From contig NC_134142.1 in NCBI RefSeq assembly GCF_033958435.1, forward strand, positions 95,861,001 to 95,925,000: a stretch of DNA of 64,000 bases, written 5' to 3'. The notes under the pieces are model-generated. The model saw only the letters and a list, made by a program, of their open reading frames with translations, had not been told where the DNA came from and did no database searches. A program made the translations under genes and the position numbers. How positions within the stretch are numbered: the first letter of the stretch is position 1; each line of letters opens with the position of its first letter. Positions 24,683-36,200 of this stretch are shown in pieces. This stretch comes from Carettochelys insculpta (Eukaryota > Chordata > Testudines > Carettochelyidae).

Positions 24683-24701
24683 TCCTTCCTTCCTTCCTTC
24701 C
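24683..24701. repeat. (TTCC)n short tandem repeat
   Basis: About 4.5 units of TTCC. Confidence 0.85.
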
Positions 24702-24876
24702 ACTCTGTCTTTCTCGAGCTGCTGGTTTGTTTGGTTTTCCCAAGGACATCGACAATATTATATTACAACGCTGTGATTAATACTTACTCCTGTTTGCTAC
24801 AATGCCACACTTGGCATATCCCAGCTAATGACTGAAACAATCACTCTGCTTTAGTGCCTCTCCTCTGAATGGTAAG

Positions 24877-25006
24877 GTTATTAGAGAGACAAGGTGGGTG
24901 AGGTGATATCTTTTATTGGACCAACTTCTGCTGGTGAGAGTGACAAACTTTCCAGTTTACAGAGCTACTTTTCAGGTCCTGGGACTGACACAGCTGTAGC
25001 ACTGCA
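24877..25006. mobile_element. Interspersed repeat with GGACCAACTTCTGCTGGTGA signature
   Basis: Contains AGAGAGACAAGGTGGGTGAG, ATCTTTTATTGGACCAACTT, then TACTTTTCAGGTCCTGGGAC and TGACACAGCTGTAGCACTGCA. I recall this wording as a common dispersed repeat in turtles and other reptiles. Its plan (short body, terminal GACxxACAxxGCT string) resembles the PLE tails here, so it may be the tail of another PLE or a SINE. Confidence 0.55.
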
Positions 25007-25010
25007 ATCA

Positions 25011-28000
25011 GCAAGGTTGTCACATGCATGGTGTTCCTGAGCAATCAGGCTAACAATGGATTTTAGGAACAATGTTCGTTATTATGTGGGCTACTTCCAA
25101 TGTTGCCTGTAGCATTTTGGGGTTATTTAAAGTGAAAATTAATACCTCTGGATTTCATACTTTGGAAATGTCATTTAGAAACCTGCCTTGTGATGCCAGA
25201 TAGTCTTGGATAAAGCATTCCTGTGACTGTAACCAAGGTGCTCCAACCTTGTATCACACTAGATTGAGAGCAGTAAGAGTGGTTATGGCTCACCACATGC
25301 TGTGATGGATAGAGGGCACAGCATACAACAAGGAGACAGACAGATTGCAACCTGAAAAGTCCTTGCTGAGTTGGGCGGTGTAAGGCAGAAGCAGTTTGTA
25401 AGGTGGCTTGTGACTCTAGAAAGTATTTCTCACCTCCATAGGAATCTTTAGTGGCTTTAATTGTTAGATTGCAGCACGATGAAGGGGACTTAGGCTGACA
25501 TTTTCAAATGTTACATAACATGGTTCCATTAAAATGAATGGGAGTTTCTCCCATTGACTTCAGTGGAGTGAGACTGAGTGCAATCTTGAACTTTCATTGA
25601 AGCGAGTATTAAAACAAATGAGAAATAGGTTCGAAGATTATCATTAGATTTATGAAAAGAGCGGAACTCTCAGTCCCAGGGAAAATTCTTGCCCGAGGAA
25701 ACAGCAAAGCGGTGGAGTAGATAGAGGCAATATAGCCACACAAGAGGAGGAATGGTTTTTTTAATTTTATTTCTTCTGAGCTCACTGAATTAATTTAAAA
25801 TTTATAAACGTAAGTTCCATTAATTGAAAGTGGCTAAAGTAATGGCTGAAATAAAGATATGAAAACAGTGCGCAGCTTGGAAGAGTGAACAAGGGGACAA
25901 TGAGAGAGAGCACACAAACGATTAATACAGAGCAAAGAAGGGAAGGACCGTAGTGTTGGAGGTTGCGATTCTAGACAGCAGGACTATTAAGATAGCCTGG
26001 GGTCACTGCTGCATGGGGGTTTGTTTTTTCTATTTACTTAATGAAATCTTTTGAAATTGTTTATCACCATCATGATTTAAAGCTACCTTTTACAATGTGT
26101 TTCTCTCTTTTTCTTCTCTCCCTGGCCTTCAGGACACCACATCTCTTTCCCACATAGGTAGAAAGGGGTTTAGGGAATGAGCGATGCTTTCTGCACACTG
26201 CTACAAAAAGCTGGCCTTGGTAGTTCTGAGATGAATTTTTAATTTTCCCCCACCCTGATTTGGAAACGTGTTACCATCAATGAAAACCAGAACAGGATAA
26301 ATACTGAAAAATTAACTGCAAGGCAAATCAATTGCGTTCCCTGATTGTAACGGACAACAGATTTTTTTTTTCAATTTGTATCACATTAGTTCATATTTTA
26401 TAAACACAGCTTTGTCAGTTATTTCAGATGCTTTGAAATTAGCTGCTATGAATCCTTGAAAAAAAGCCTGTACTCATTTTCAGAGGATGCCAATAGTTTC
26501 AGATTCCATGACTGGAATTGTTGTCAGTGTTTTCAGCCAGCCGGCTATAAATATTTTTGGTTTTGGAAGAAATTTAAGTTTGACATTAAATCACGCCATA
26601 ATTGAAAGGTTCGCCTCTGAAAGTTGCATACAAATCCAACATGATTGTGATTCTTGGGCTGTCTGCAGTTCTGCTGCAATATATGTGTATGTGAATTTTA
26701 TTTATAGCTAGTTAATGGCAGTTTGTTGGAATGAGTGAGAATACAATGATGCCATTCATATATATGTAGTGCCTCCTGTTCACTAGCCTAGTGTGAGGTT
26801 ATTCGGCATAGGGAAAGCCTTGGGATTTCTTACACAACTAGGGGAAGACTAGGCCCCAGGCAAATTGGTGTGCTCTTTGTTGTGTATTAAAGTGTGTGTA
26901 CCTCAGAACAGACCCACTCAGACAAACCACCAGGAACAGGCTTTATTCTGCAAAAAAACACAGATCACAGAATCACAGTTCAGAAGCCCCTCTCCTCTGC
27001 CTGCAGCCTGCATGCTGCTTCAGGTCAGTTTCTGCAGAGACCCTGCTGGGGGCAGAGGGCACATCCTGGCAGGAACTAAGAAGTTCTAGCATGATGCAGT
27101 TTGTAGTCCACAACTTGTCACTCCCAGGGCTGCTGCTGAAACTCACTGGTCCCTGAGCCACATATACATTATATAAAGTTTTCTCAAGGGTAATTTCTTG
27201 GCTCAGGGTCTACGTACTGTATAATTCACCACTGGACGTTTTTGAGCATGAGACTATTGTGATCCGTTATGGGATTGAATTTTATTTCCCCTAATGGGTT
27301 TCAGTTTTATCAATTATGTTTCAAAGAAATATAGCTCTTGTGTTTAAATACTTCATTCTGAAAAATCTAAAATATTATTGGCTTTTTGTTGCCTTGCAGA
27401 GAATTCTGCTGCCACATAAATAGCACAGAATTTTACTGTCCACACAAAAATAAATAAATAAAAGAGACCATCTTTAAATACTCAGAGTTTGAAACCAGAT
27501 CCTTAGTTTATGTAAGTCAGTGTAGCTACTCCAGTTTACAGCAGCCTTCTGAAGTTACATGTATATGTTGAGCTGTGTGAGAGAGTGATTCTCAGCTTGT
27601 GTGGACATGCTCATGCTTGCTCAGTGACAGCTAGCAAGCTAATATAGTATAGTGTAGTAGAATGGGTGGTGACAAGTGACAGGATGGGCTAGTCACCTGA
27701 GTTCCAATGTACCTGGACTCTGCCGGGGCGGATGGGGACACATGCAGGGTGGCTAGTCCATTGACACTGCTCACCTCTGCCTTTGCTGCCACAGCTACAC
27801 TACTAGTTTAGTGCAACTAGGACACCGAGATCTTGTGTAAGTATGCCTGTATGAGCTGGGAGTCATTCCCGTACCTCCAAGCACAGATACACCCAGAGTG
27901 TTCAAAGTCAAGCAGCAACTAAATCTTTCATTATCCGCCAACGATCCACTTTCTAATGCTGCATTGTGTATTTGAGGCAGTGCTTTCATCATTAGAAAGT

Positions 28001-28883
28001 ACTAATGTGACAACTTGTTTCAGGAGCTCCCAATTACTCAAACTTGAGTTTATAAAAATGTAGCTACCAGGATTCTCTGACTTGGTGGATCAATGCAATA
28101 TGATACCCCTTCTTAGGCCATTTACACATACTACCACAGTGATTCTGGAGGTGTTTATAAAATATTACTGATTGCATTTAAACATGTAATGGATTACTGC
28201 TTGGTTTCTCAGAGATCTTTTATATCCTGCGTTCTAAAGCGTTTAAACTGTCAGAATAAAGACATTTAGCATTAGTGCCAGTTCCCAACCATTCTTCTCT
28301 GACAGACATTTAGATCCAGACTGTTCCTTTAAAAGTGAAAACCTGTATTTGGGTTCATGCAGAAAGAACAATGGCCAGAGCTCCCCCTCACTGAGGAGGA
28401 GCATGCCTCCTAACCCCTGAATCATCCAAAGGAATGCTATGATCCATAGCCATTCAGCTCTGCAGGCTTGGCCTGCCCTCCTTTCTATCCTTTTTGGTAT
28501 GGTTCGCCTCTGTGAGCGTGCTGGCAGGGGGCAGCCTATGCAATCAGAAGAGTCGGGAACTGCAATTGTGTCTGGCTTGTGCTGATGTGAGAGAGTGCAG
28601 ACCAAGGGAAGGTTGCAAATGTCCATCCTGCCTTGGCCTGTCAAATCTATAGATGATAGAGGAACAATTAGTATTTTAAAAAGGAAAACTTCATCTGTTT
28701 AGAATGTGCTTCCATGAGAATTCATGGGTCTGCTGAGAGTAACATTGAATGGTTCTGTGGTTACAAAGACCCCTACGGATAGCGGGTGCGTATCATACTG
28801 TATTTAATGCTGCCATAGGTGACAGACAAGGAAAAGACCTGACAGCCTCTTTTGTGATCATTCTGTCTAGAGCTTGTTTTAAA
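25011..28883. other. Unassigned DNA
   Basis: No gene found. A CCCATTGACTTCAGTGGAG motif lies at 25550-25568. AT-rich, homeobox-site-like stretches near 25740-25830 and 26390-26700 resemble conserved non-coding DNA by eye only. A fragment at 27493-27555 resembles the dispersed palindromic repeat seen at 54090 and 56258. Around 26885-27160 is a GC-richer block of unknown origin. Confidence 0.4.
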
Positions 28884-28891
28884 GTAAAGAC

Positions 28892-29055
28892 CAGTGCTTT
28901 TTTTGTGCTGGTACTTGCGGGTACTGAGTACTGGCACCTTTTCAGCTGGATCCTTGGGCAGTGGGTGGGGAGCGGGGAGCCAGCTGAGTACCAGTTCCTT
29001 TAAAAAACAAACAAAAACAAAAACCAAACCAAACCAAACCAAAACAAAAGTGCTG
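28892..29055. mobile_element. 164-bp hAT-type MITE with perfect 8-bp target duplication
   Basis: The ends CAGTGCTTTT and the reverse of AAAAGTGCTG form an inverted repeat (CAGTGCTTTT against CAGCACTTTT). The flanks 28884-28891 and 29056-29063 are both GTAAAGAC, an exact 8-bp duplication, the hAT hallmark. The interior has GTACTTGCGGGTACTGAGTA-type imperfect palindromes and a (CAAAA/CCAAA)n run. It has no coding capacity. Confidence 0.85.
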
Positions 29056-29063
29056 GTAAAGAC

Positions 29064-29904
29064 CAATAGACTAGATCGTCTATGTATTCCCCATGAAAAT
29101 GTCTAGGATGCCTGGGAACTAAGGACCTCTTTTGACCTACAGAACTTGTATAATATTACAGCCTCTGGCAGCATGGTTTACAGAGGGACCTATGAGAACT
29201 ACGTCTAGGAGATGATCATTCAGGCTCCATTCCCATCATTCGTATTCTCTGCTGAGACCACCAATAAGGGCTACTAATTAGAGTTGGGTGCCCTTGCAGT
29301 TTTTGGAAACTGACTCTTGCTTTTAGCGATTTGGACTTGCAGACTGTATGTGTGCCAGGGGTGTGTGCAAAGGGTGAGAACACACCTCTCCAATCCCCCC
29401 CACCATGGGCGGCAAGTATAAGAGCCAATGGGAGGCAATGCCTCCCCAGTTCTTAGGGTTCAATCTCTCCTCTTTTCCTATCCTTATTCTGACCATTCCT
29501 GAAGGCTCACACAACAGCTTGCAGATTCATAATTCTTCCCCCATTAACTTAAAAGTGAAAACCCTTCCAGCTTGTCAGACCTATTAGCATAACATAGAAC
29601 TTGTGAAAGAGACATTAAGTGGTAATTAAAAGCATTTACCAGGCATGTGCCAACCAGGAATTAACTGACAAAAATAGTTGTGTATTATAGCCACAGGGCC
29701 TTATTTAAAGCAAATTTTAAACTATTTCATTAGTTTGTGGCTAAAGCTTCTAAAATCACATCTCTAAAAATCCTTTCATAAATATTGAGGTGCACAATCT
29801 GGGCATTCGGCTTTAGCCTTAAATCTTGGATCTTCAGAGACAGTTTTTTCAAAATAAGTTCTTCAAAACACCAACCTGATCTAAAATCAGCAGCCAGGTA
29901 AAAT
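29064..29904. other. Unassigned DNA
   Basis: No gene or recognisable repeat seen. Open frames on both strands are short and unrelated to known families. Confidence 0.45.
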
Positions 29905-30330
29905 AATCTGCCCCCAGGATCATCTCCTCCTCTCCCTACACACTGCACCCTAACCCCCACTCCAAGCCCCATGCCCTGCCTTCTGTACCTACCCCCCGAC
30001 TCCAACCTGCCCTGAGCCCCTTGTGAACTCTGATGCCTTGCTCTGGGCCCCTCACACACCCTAACCATTATTCCTGAATGACTGACATCCCCAGCATTCT
30101 ACCCTAACAACTGCACCGCCACACATTGCAACCCCGTGCCCTGAGCCCCTAACGCACCCCAACACTGATTCCTGCACCTCCACATCCTCAGCACTCCACC
30201 CTAACTTCTGCATTGTTTACACACTCCAATCCCATACCCTGAGACCATCATATTTTCCAACCCTTACCCCTGAATCCCCATGCCCAGCCCACTGCCCAGA
30301 GCCTTGCACACTCCATCCCATATTTTTGGA
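29905..30330. repeat. C-rich degenerate repeat block
   Basis: CCCTGAGCCCC- and CACCCTAAC-type phrases recur at irregular spacing, for example GCCCTGAGCCCCT at about 30010 and 30138. I recall such C-rich phrases inside turtle hAT-derived repeats. Element ends are not visible. Confidence 0.5.
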
Positions 30331-30684
30331 GTATTATCAATTGGCTTGTAGATTTTTTTTAGCATCTTAAAGCTGAGCTATGTAGGGATAATATGTATTT
30401 TGGTGTGTTCAATAGCTTGTGTTGTTAGAAAAGATGATAATACAGCTGGTCCAAGGGTAATGTTCCTTTTCTTTTTATTTGATTTCATATTAAATAAACT
30501 TTGTAAGCATTGCTCCTTGTTAATTATCCCTTATTTTAATATATTTTCTTCCACATCTATGGACTGTTTACAATACGTATTTATATCTAGGGCTTTTGTT
30601 CAGACTGATGGTGCAGATCACCTCAGTATTGGTGTTGCACATAAGAAATTTTAAGCTGCCCTAAACAAAATACAACCCATCCAA

Positions 30685-31050
30685 GGATGGAAAATCTTAG
30701 TGGGAACACTGATGCCCTGCCCTGTGCGCCATCAGGAGAACCCCGGTGCAGGCCTGGGGGCAGCTAGGAGAGCCCCATGTGTGCCAAAGCCATGACCCTC
30801 CCTGGCAGGCAGGGCAGATTGGAGGGTGATAGGGCAGTGGGGCCCCTGTGCACATGGGCATGATCGCCAGTAGCAGGGATGCTGGGGGAGAGGGGCAGGG
30901 CCAGCTGGAGAGCCATGGGTGGAGGGAGAAGGGCAGGGCCCACTGTGGTAGGTATGTGGGGGTCCACATTTATAAAAAAAAAAGAGCACCCCCTCCGAGA
31001 AATTCCTGTGTATGGGCCTGGCTTGGGTGTCAAATTCATTCATTGGGGAG
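30685..31050 (-). mobile_element. Interspersed repeat, family C, inverted copy (tentative)
   Basis: Begins GGAAAATCTTAGTGGGAACA, the reverse of the CAGTGTTCCCTCTAATTTTTCC-type end seen at 31705 and 47015. The GC-rich interior has no clear counterpart in the other two copies. The assignment rests mainly on that end. Confidence 0.35.
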
Positions 31051-31704
31051 GAAGTCTTTTCAGTTACAACTGATGTAAGATGGTTCCAACAAATGATTTG
31101 ATGATGATATATTCTGGGCTCCAGATCCTAAGCAGATGCCAATCAGACTAACGCCAGTGGTGTTCCTGGAGCCACTCCAGTTGGACATAATTGAGATTCC
31201 AGCCCTGTATCTTATCACATATCTGGGTCCCTGTAGCCATATCATGACTTTAGCACTCTGCTTTTAAAAATAAATGGCTAGACTGAGTTGTGTGCATGTA
31301 CGTCCTTGTGAACAAAATCCACACGTTTATACATCCAATTTGCTTATGTAATTACTGCAGCTGGTTGCCCCAGTGAAAACTGCATGTACAAATGGACTAA
31401 CTGGTGATTTGCAAGTGTAGTTAGTCTGGCTGTGTATGCAGTTACATGTGTGTATTAGTTGCACAAAAGCTGATGTAATTTTGCATGTGCTTTTTTGGGC
31501 TTTCAGCTGGAAAATTGTAGGCCACATAGTATTTTACAATATGGCACAGATACTTTGCCATTAACGTTTACTTTATTTCTCCCTTTTTCAGGTGTTGTAA
31601 ATACTAGCTCTGAGATTTTGAGGGTAATGAAGTGGTCGCTATGGGATAGTTATACACCCATAATGTGCTCTAGAACTTCAAGGAGACAGGCAAAACATTC
31701 ATTG

Positions 31705-31905
31705 CACACAATGTTCCCCTCTATTTTTTCCCATCCATGTGCAGAGTTAATTTTGTTATGGGCACTGAGAAATGAGCAGATGGGCACCACCAGTAGAAAC
31801 ACATGATGCCAGCTGTGGATGCTTTCCTGATCAGCTGGGTGAATTTTTCTTGAATGGCTGCTGAAACACACAGTTTACAGCAGATTACAGGTCTGTAATT
31901 TTTCA
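31705..31905 (+). mobile_element. Interspersed repeat, family C, copy 1
   Basis: Shares an ordered set of blocks with 47015-47200: TTTTTCCCATCCATGTG, GTTAATTTTGTTATG, CCAGTAGAAACACATG, CAGCTGTGG and CAGTTTACAG. The shared order, without any coding sequence, shows common descent from a dispersed repeat. The class is unknown. Confidence 0.6.
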
Positions 31906-33085
31906 CCCATTGTTTGATATTGTCACTAGCTTAATCTGCGTGTTTGCTCACAAAAACAAGCAAATTTAAAAAAAGCTTTCCTGATTATTGCTTTATAAAA
32001 ATCTAGAAGCTGCTTTGTATACAGAAAGTACTAAGTACCAAACTGTCAGCAACGGGACAAAACACACATGCCCCGTAATATATTGAATATCATACTACAA
32101 CATATAATGCTGAGGATGCAAAAAGCTAACAAAGAATGGATAAATGGAAGATGTATGAAAACAGTTCAGAGAAACACTACATGAAATATGTGATCGGGGG
32201 ATTGATTGTAGACATGGTAAAATGAAGACGCGCACTATGGAAGCTTATTGTTCCCTTTTTGTTTCCTTTTTCATGTTCCATAATGTATTTGATATTTCAG
32301 TTAAGCTGTTTATATGGGATAATTCTGTGTGAATCAGCCAATGTAATTTCTACCTGTCCATTTGCCTGAGCTGAGAGCAATGTCTTTTAACTAACAAGTC
32401 AAATAGTTTTCATTCTTTTCTTTAATACCATCATCCAAGTAAAGAAGAAGAATTAACAGATTTTGCACCTGGCCCAGTAAATTTTCATGATTTTGTGTGA
32501 TGTTAATGTATGGGTCTTTTCTTATATATGTGTTTCCCATCTGGACATCTGGGACCTGAGATCAGAGAAACTGAGATCAGCGAACAATGCATAACATGCT
32601 CTGTGCTGCAGTGTCACTGGTGAGGCAATGCATGAAGAATTTCTTCAGAACACTGAGAATGGACATCAAACTTGATAACTCATTGGCAGAAGTACAGACG
32701 TGTTGCATCTGATTCAAAATTAAAAAAACAAAACAACCCCTCCCAGGTTATTAACCTTTGGAACAACATACTAAAGGATGTGGTTTTGCAGTACTACTTC
32801 GGAACCTTGATTGGGCAGGGTCTCTTGTCATAAGGAATGGTCAGTGGGGCCCTGATTTTAATGAAGTTTCTGGGTAATACTACATGTCTTGGTAAACTGC
32901 TCCATCCTGTCATTTTACAATTTGATGGTTTTTCCATCATCCAAAATCTTGAAATCAAGACTGGCTATCTTTCTAAAATACATGATGCCGTTCAGCCACA
33001 AGTTATTGGACTGGGTGAAATTCAGTGGCCAGAATTATACCAGAGGTCACAACAGAAGATGACAGTGAACTCTTCTACCCTGAGA
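31906..33085. other. Unassigned DNA
   Basis: No gene, RNA gene or clear repeat seen. Confidence 0.45.
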
Positions 33086-33178
33086 CAAAGCAAGCAGTCA
33101 TGGCACCTTAAAGACTAAAAATATTATATATTAGGTGATGAGCTTTCATGAGAAAGACCCACTTCTTCCGATCCGGAG
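33086..33178 (-). mobile_element. Penelope-like element 3' tail, short inverted copy
   Basis: AAGCAGTCATGGCACCTTAAAG is followed by a reversed AATAAAT-like region and GAGCTTTCATGAGAAAGACC, then CACTTCTTCCGATC. These are the blocks of the tail at 14860-14990 in reverse. The outer end (GAGGTAGCC) is missing, and adenine-rich sequence follows on the right. Confidence 0.7.
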
Positions 33179-33407
33179 AATTACTGAGAGAAAAAGAACT
33201 GAGAGAAAAAAAAAACTAAAAGAAAAAAGCTGACGAATCAGCTAAATAAGGGGGAAGGAAGGTGTGGGGAAAGAAAAAAACTGTGAAGTGTCTGTTAAGT
33301 GTGACGTCTGCCATCGTTGGGTAAGATAATTGATAATTTATGGGCATGATTCTCATTTATACTGAGGCCTTATTGCACCCTCTGACGTTATAAAAAGAGG
33401 CCTTAAA

Positions 33408-33841
33408 GGCTGTGGCTACACTGCATTCCACTTTGGAAAGTGGAAAGCAAATGAGCGAGCTCAAAAATGCAAATGAAGTGCAGATTTACATATCTCATGC
33501 CTCATTTGCATATTCTCACATGATCATGCTTCCAGAAAAGGCTTTGCCAGAAGCAAAAACAGACATGTAGATGGGGTCCCTTTGAAAACAAACCCATTTT
33601 TGAAAGATCCCTTCTTCCTGAAACAAAATAGGAAGAAGGGTTCTTTCGAAAATAGGGTTTGCTTTCAAAGGAACCCCATCTATATGGCTGTTTTTGCTTT
33701 TGGAAAAGGCTCTTCCAGAAACGTGATTGTGCGAGAATATGCAAATGAGGTACAAGATATATACATCCATGCTACAATTGCATTTTTGAGCTCGCTCATT
33801 TGCATTCCGCCTCCAAAAGCATAATGCAGTGTAGCCGCAGC
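33408..33841. mobile_element. Palindromic MITE-like element with four POU octamers
   Basis: The left end GGCTGTGGCTACACTGCATT pairs with the reverse of the right end AATGCAGTGTAGCCGCAGC. The arms pair through most of their length, for example CAAATGAGCGAGCTC against GAGCTCGCTCATTTG, and GATGGGGTCCCTTTGAAA against the reverse near 33668-33690. Perfect octamers ATGCAAAT/ATTTGCAT occur at 33467-33474, 33504-33511, 33739-33746 and 33798-33805, two per arm. No coding capacity and no clear target duplication. Confidence 0.8.
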
Positions 33842-34076
33842 TGAAGTGGTTATAAATGTAAAGTGGTCTCCAGGGCTGTTAATGTAAACAAGACTCAGAC
33901 CCCTATGAATCTATAGTTTTGCACCTGTGTAAATTTAGAGTAACTCTGCTGACATCTGAGGCAGTATAGATCTGGTGTTAAATGTGTGTGAGACCATAGA
34001 TTCTACTCATTAGCATATCAGTCTGTGCAAGAATCCCATTCTGAAGAGCAGGATTTACTCTCTTCAAATAGTGACA

Positions 34077-34298
34077 GAGAGGTAGCCATGTTAGTCTGTA
34101 TTCTAGCAAAGCAAACCAGCAGTCATGTAGCACTTTAAAGACTAACAAAATAATTTATTAAGCAATGAGCTTTTGTGGGACAGACCCACTTCATCAGATC
34201 TAAAGAAGTGGGTCTGTCCCATGAAAGTTTATCACCTAATAAATTATTTTGTAAGCCTTTAAAGTGCTACATGACTGCTGGTTTGTTTTCTTCAGACA
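34077..34298. mobile_element. Head-to-head inverted pair of Penelope-like element tails
   Basis: 34077-34198 is the PLE tail in reverse (GAGGTAGCCATGTTAGTCTG, GTCATGTAGCACTTTAAAG, GAGCTTTTGTGGGACAGACC, CACTTCATCAGAT). At about 34199 the sequence turns round and repeats the same blocks in forward order (GAAGTGGGTCTGTCCCATGA, AATAAATTATTTTG, CTTTAAAGTGCTACATGACT). The arms are about 100-120 bp and closely matched, so the locus forms a foldback. Confidence 0.85.
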
Positions 34299-34300
34299 GT

Positions 34301-34370
34301 AATGTAATGTAATGTAATCCTTTACTCAATCCTTTACTTTAATCCTTCAAATGTAATCCTTTACTCAAAC
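34301..34370 (+). repeat. Short tandem repeats TAATG and TAATCCTTTACTC
   Basis: A (TAATG)n run passes into three or four variants of TAATCCTTTACTC. It abuts the right end of the inverted PLE pair, so it may have arisen by slippage during insertion. Confidence 0.75.
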
Positions 34371-35984
34371 TTCCAAGCTGCTTGAGTTTCTGGGTTCTTT
34401 CTACACGATGGATCTTTAAAAAAATGGTTTAGCTGACAAAAATGTAGCAATTTATTAAATAGCCACTCTTTTAATTGACAAAGTTTATATTCATTTCCTG
34501 AATTTGTTTTGTCGTTCAGTTTTCTACAAAGAGATGCTCAGAACTTCCATGCTAATCAGTAGTTGAAACAATAATAAAAATGCCACAAAAAGAACATTAT
34601 TTCTGAAGGCAGTGTCTGTGGATTTTCCTCAAAGCATCCTGGAGGACTGAGGTAAACGTTTACATGCATCAGTGAGTTAGTCTTTCCACAAGGAATGAGG
34701 CATTCCCTGCAGTGGAATACTGGTTATAAAAGTGATACCCTGTGCACCCATGTCATGTAAATAGAAGTTGTTCCTTTAGTGTGGATATTTATCCTTCCAC
34801 AGTGTGAAGAGTTTATCCCCATATAGGCCATCTGGGAGCCTTTTGGAGTTGTTTATCTGCTTTCAGGTTTCCATTTGCGGCCTCCTCTGCCATCTTGTGA
34901 TGTTGTACTCTGCCCACATGCTGCATAAATACTAGCCATTAAATTCTTCTCATCAGGAAACAGCTGCTTAATTCATCAAGAGAGGAAGGCATGCCTCACT
35001 GATAGACTGGAGGATGAGGAGTCGTAAGATTCAGGCTCTGTTACCCTTTAGTCTGTCATTTATCTTACACACGGTATTAAAGTGGACAAAGATTTTTAGG
35101 GTTAGTGATATGATCAGGATACTCAGCATGCACTAGGGTTGCTAAGTCCCTTACTACAATGGATACCCTTATTTCTTCATGTCTACAACATCAGGGATTG
35201 CTGAGTCCTGCAAAAAGCAGCAAGAAATACTTCTTGGCAATTGTAGCTGAATGCTGCTTATTCATTGTTATTATTTTAATAATGATATTGTGAGGAGGGA
35301 TGAGTTGGGTGCTAAGAAAAGAGTCTCTTGTTTTTGAAATACAAAAGCTGGCAACCAGAGTACACGTTGTCCATGGACTTTTACACTCCACAGGCTTTAT
35401 AAGAAGTACCTCATCGTGACCTGAAAATACCTTTTCCAATGTCTGTTCTACAAAGTTTAATTATTACTTTATTTTATCTCAATACATTTTTAAATGAATG
35501 CTTATAGGTGCTTTAGGGTATACTGAAAATTTGGAAGGTAGTACTTAAATTTTAATACAGATTGAAAAATAAAATCAATGCAAGAAAAAGGAAATATCAG
35601 AAAAGCCTTACAGCATTTTTATTTTACACAATTATTTAAAAAAATAGCTTGCTGTGCACTTGCAAAAAACAGAGTTAATGCATTTGTTGATTGAAAAAAA
35701 TGTCAGCATATGCATGTGCTTTTGATTATATTGTTTTGCCTCAGACGTTATTCTCTGGGTTTATTATTTATAGATAACCATATATGAGCCAAAATTTTTT
35801 GACCTCATATGAAATTTAAATGAAAACCTTTGGGGTTCAATCCAGGTCTCATTTTACATATTTCAGTGGGAGATGTGCAAGCTGCATGATTTAGGAGAGG
35901 ATTAAGAGAGAAGAAAGAAAAGCTTCATTAGCCCTGATCCAACAGGTTATTCCACACAGGCAGAGACCCAAACCTATGAGAGGA
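34371..35984. other. Unassigned DNA
   Basis: AT-rich, no gene or repeat recognised. Confidence 0.45.
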
Positions 35985-36200
35985 AGGATGGCCTAGTGGT
36001 TAGGGTATTCTCTAAGGCCACCCACATTTCATTCCTTTTTCCATCACAGGCTTCCTGTTTGGCCCTGGACAAATCACTTAGCTGTTCTGTGCCTCAGCTT
36101 ATCATCTGTAAAATGGGGATAATAGCACATCCCTACCTCAAATGTGTTTGTTGCGGATACATATGTTAAAAACTGTGAGGTGCTCAGAATGTGAGGAGAG
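35985..36200 (+). mobile_element. MIR SINE (tRNA-derived CORE-SINE), nearly full length
   Basis: The order of blocks is that of MIR: the tRNA-like head GGCCTAGTGGTTAGGGTAT, a TTCATTCC box near 36029, then CTGGACAAATCACTTAGCTG, TGTGCCTCAGCTTATCATCT, GTAAAATGGGGATAATAGCA and TACCTCA. MIR is an ancient family, found across amniotes. Divergence is moderate. Confidence 0.85.

Noticed and set aside
34077..34298. Inverted repeat as a microRNA precursor
   Set aside because: The arms are PLE tail sequence found elsewhere in the window, so a transposon origin explains them fully.
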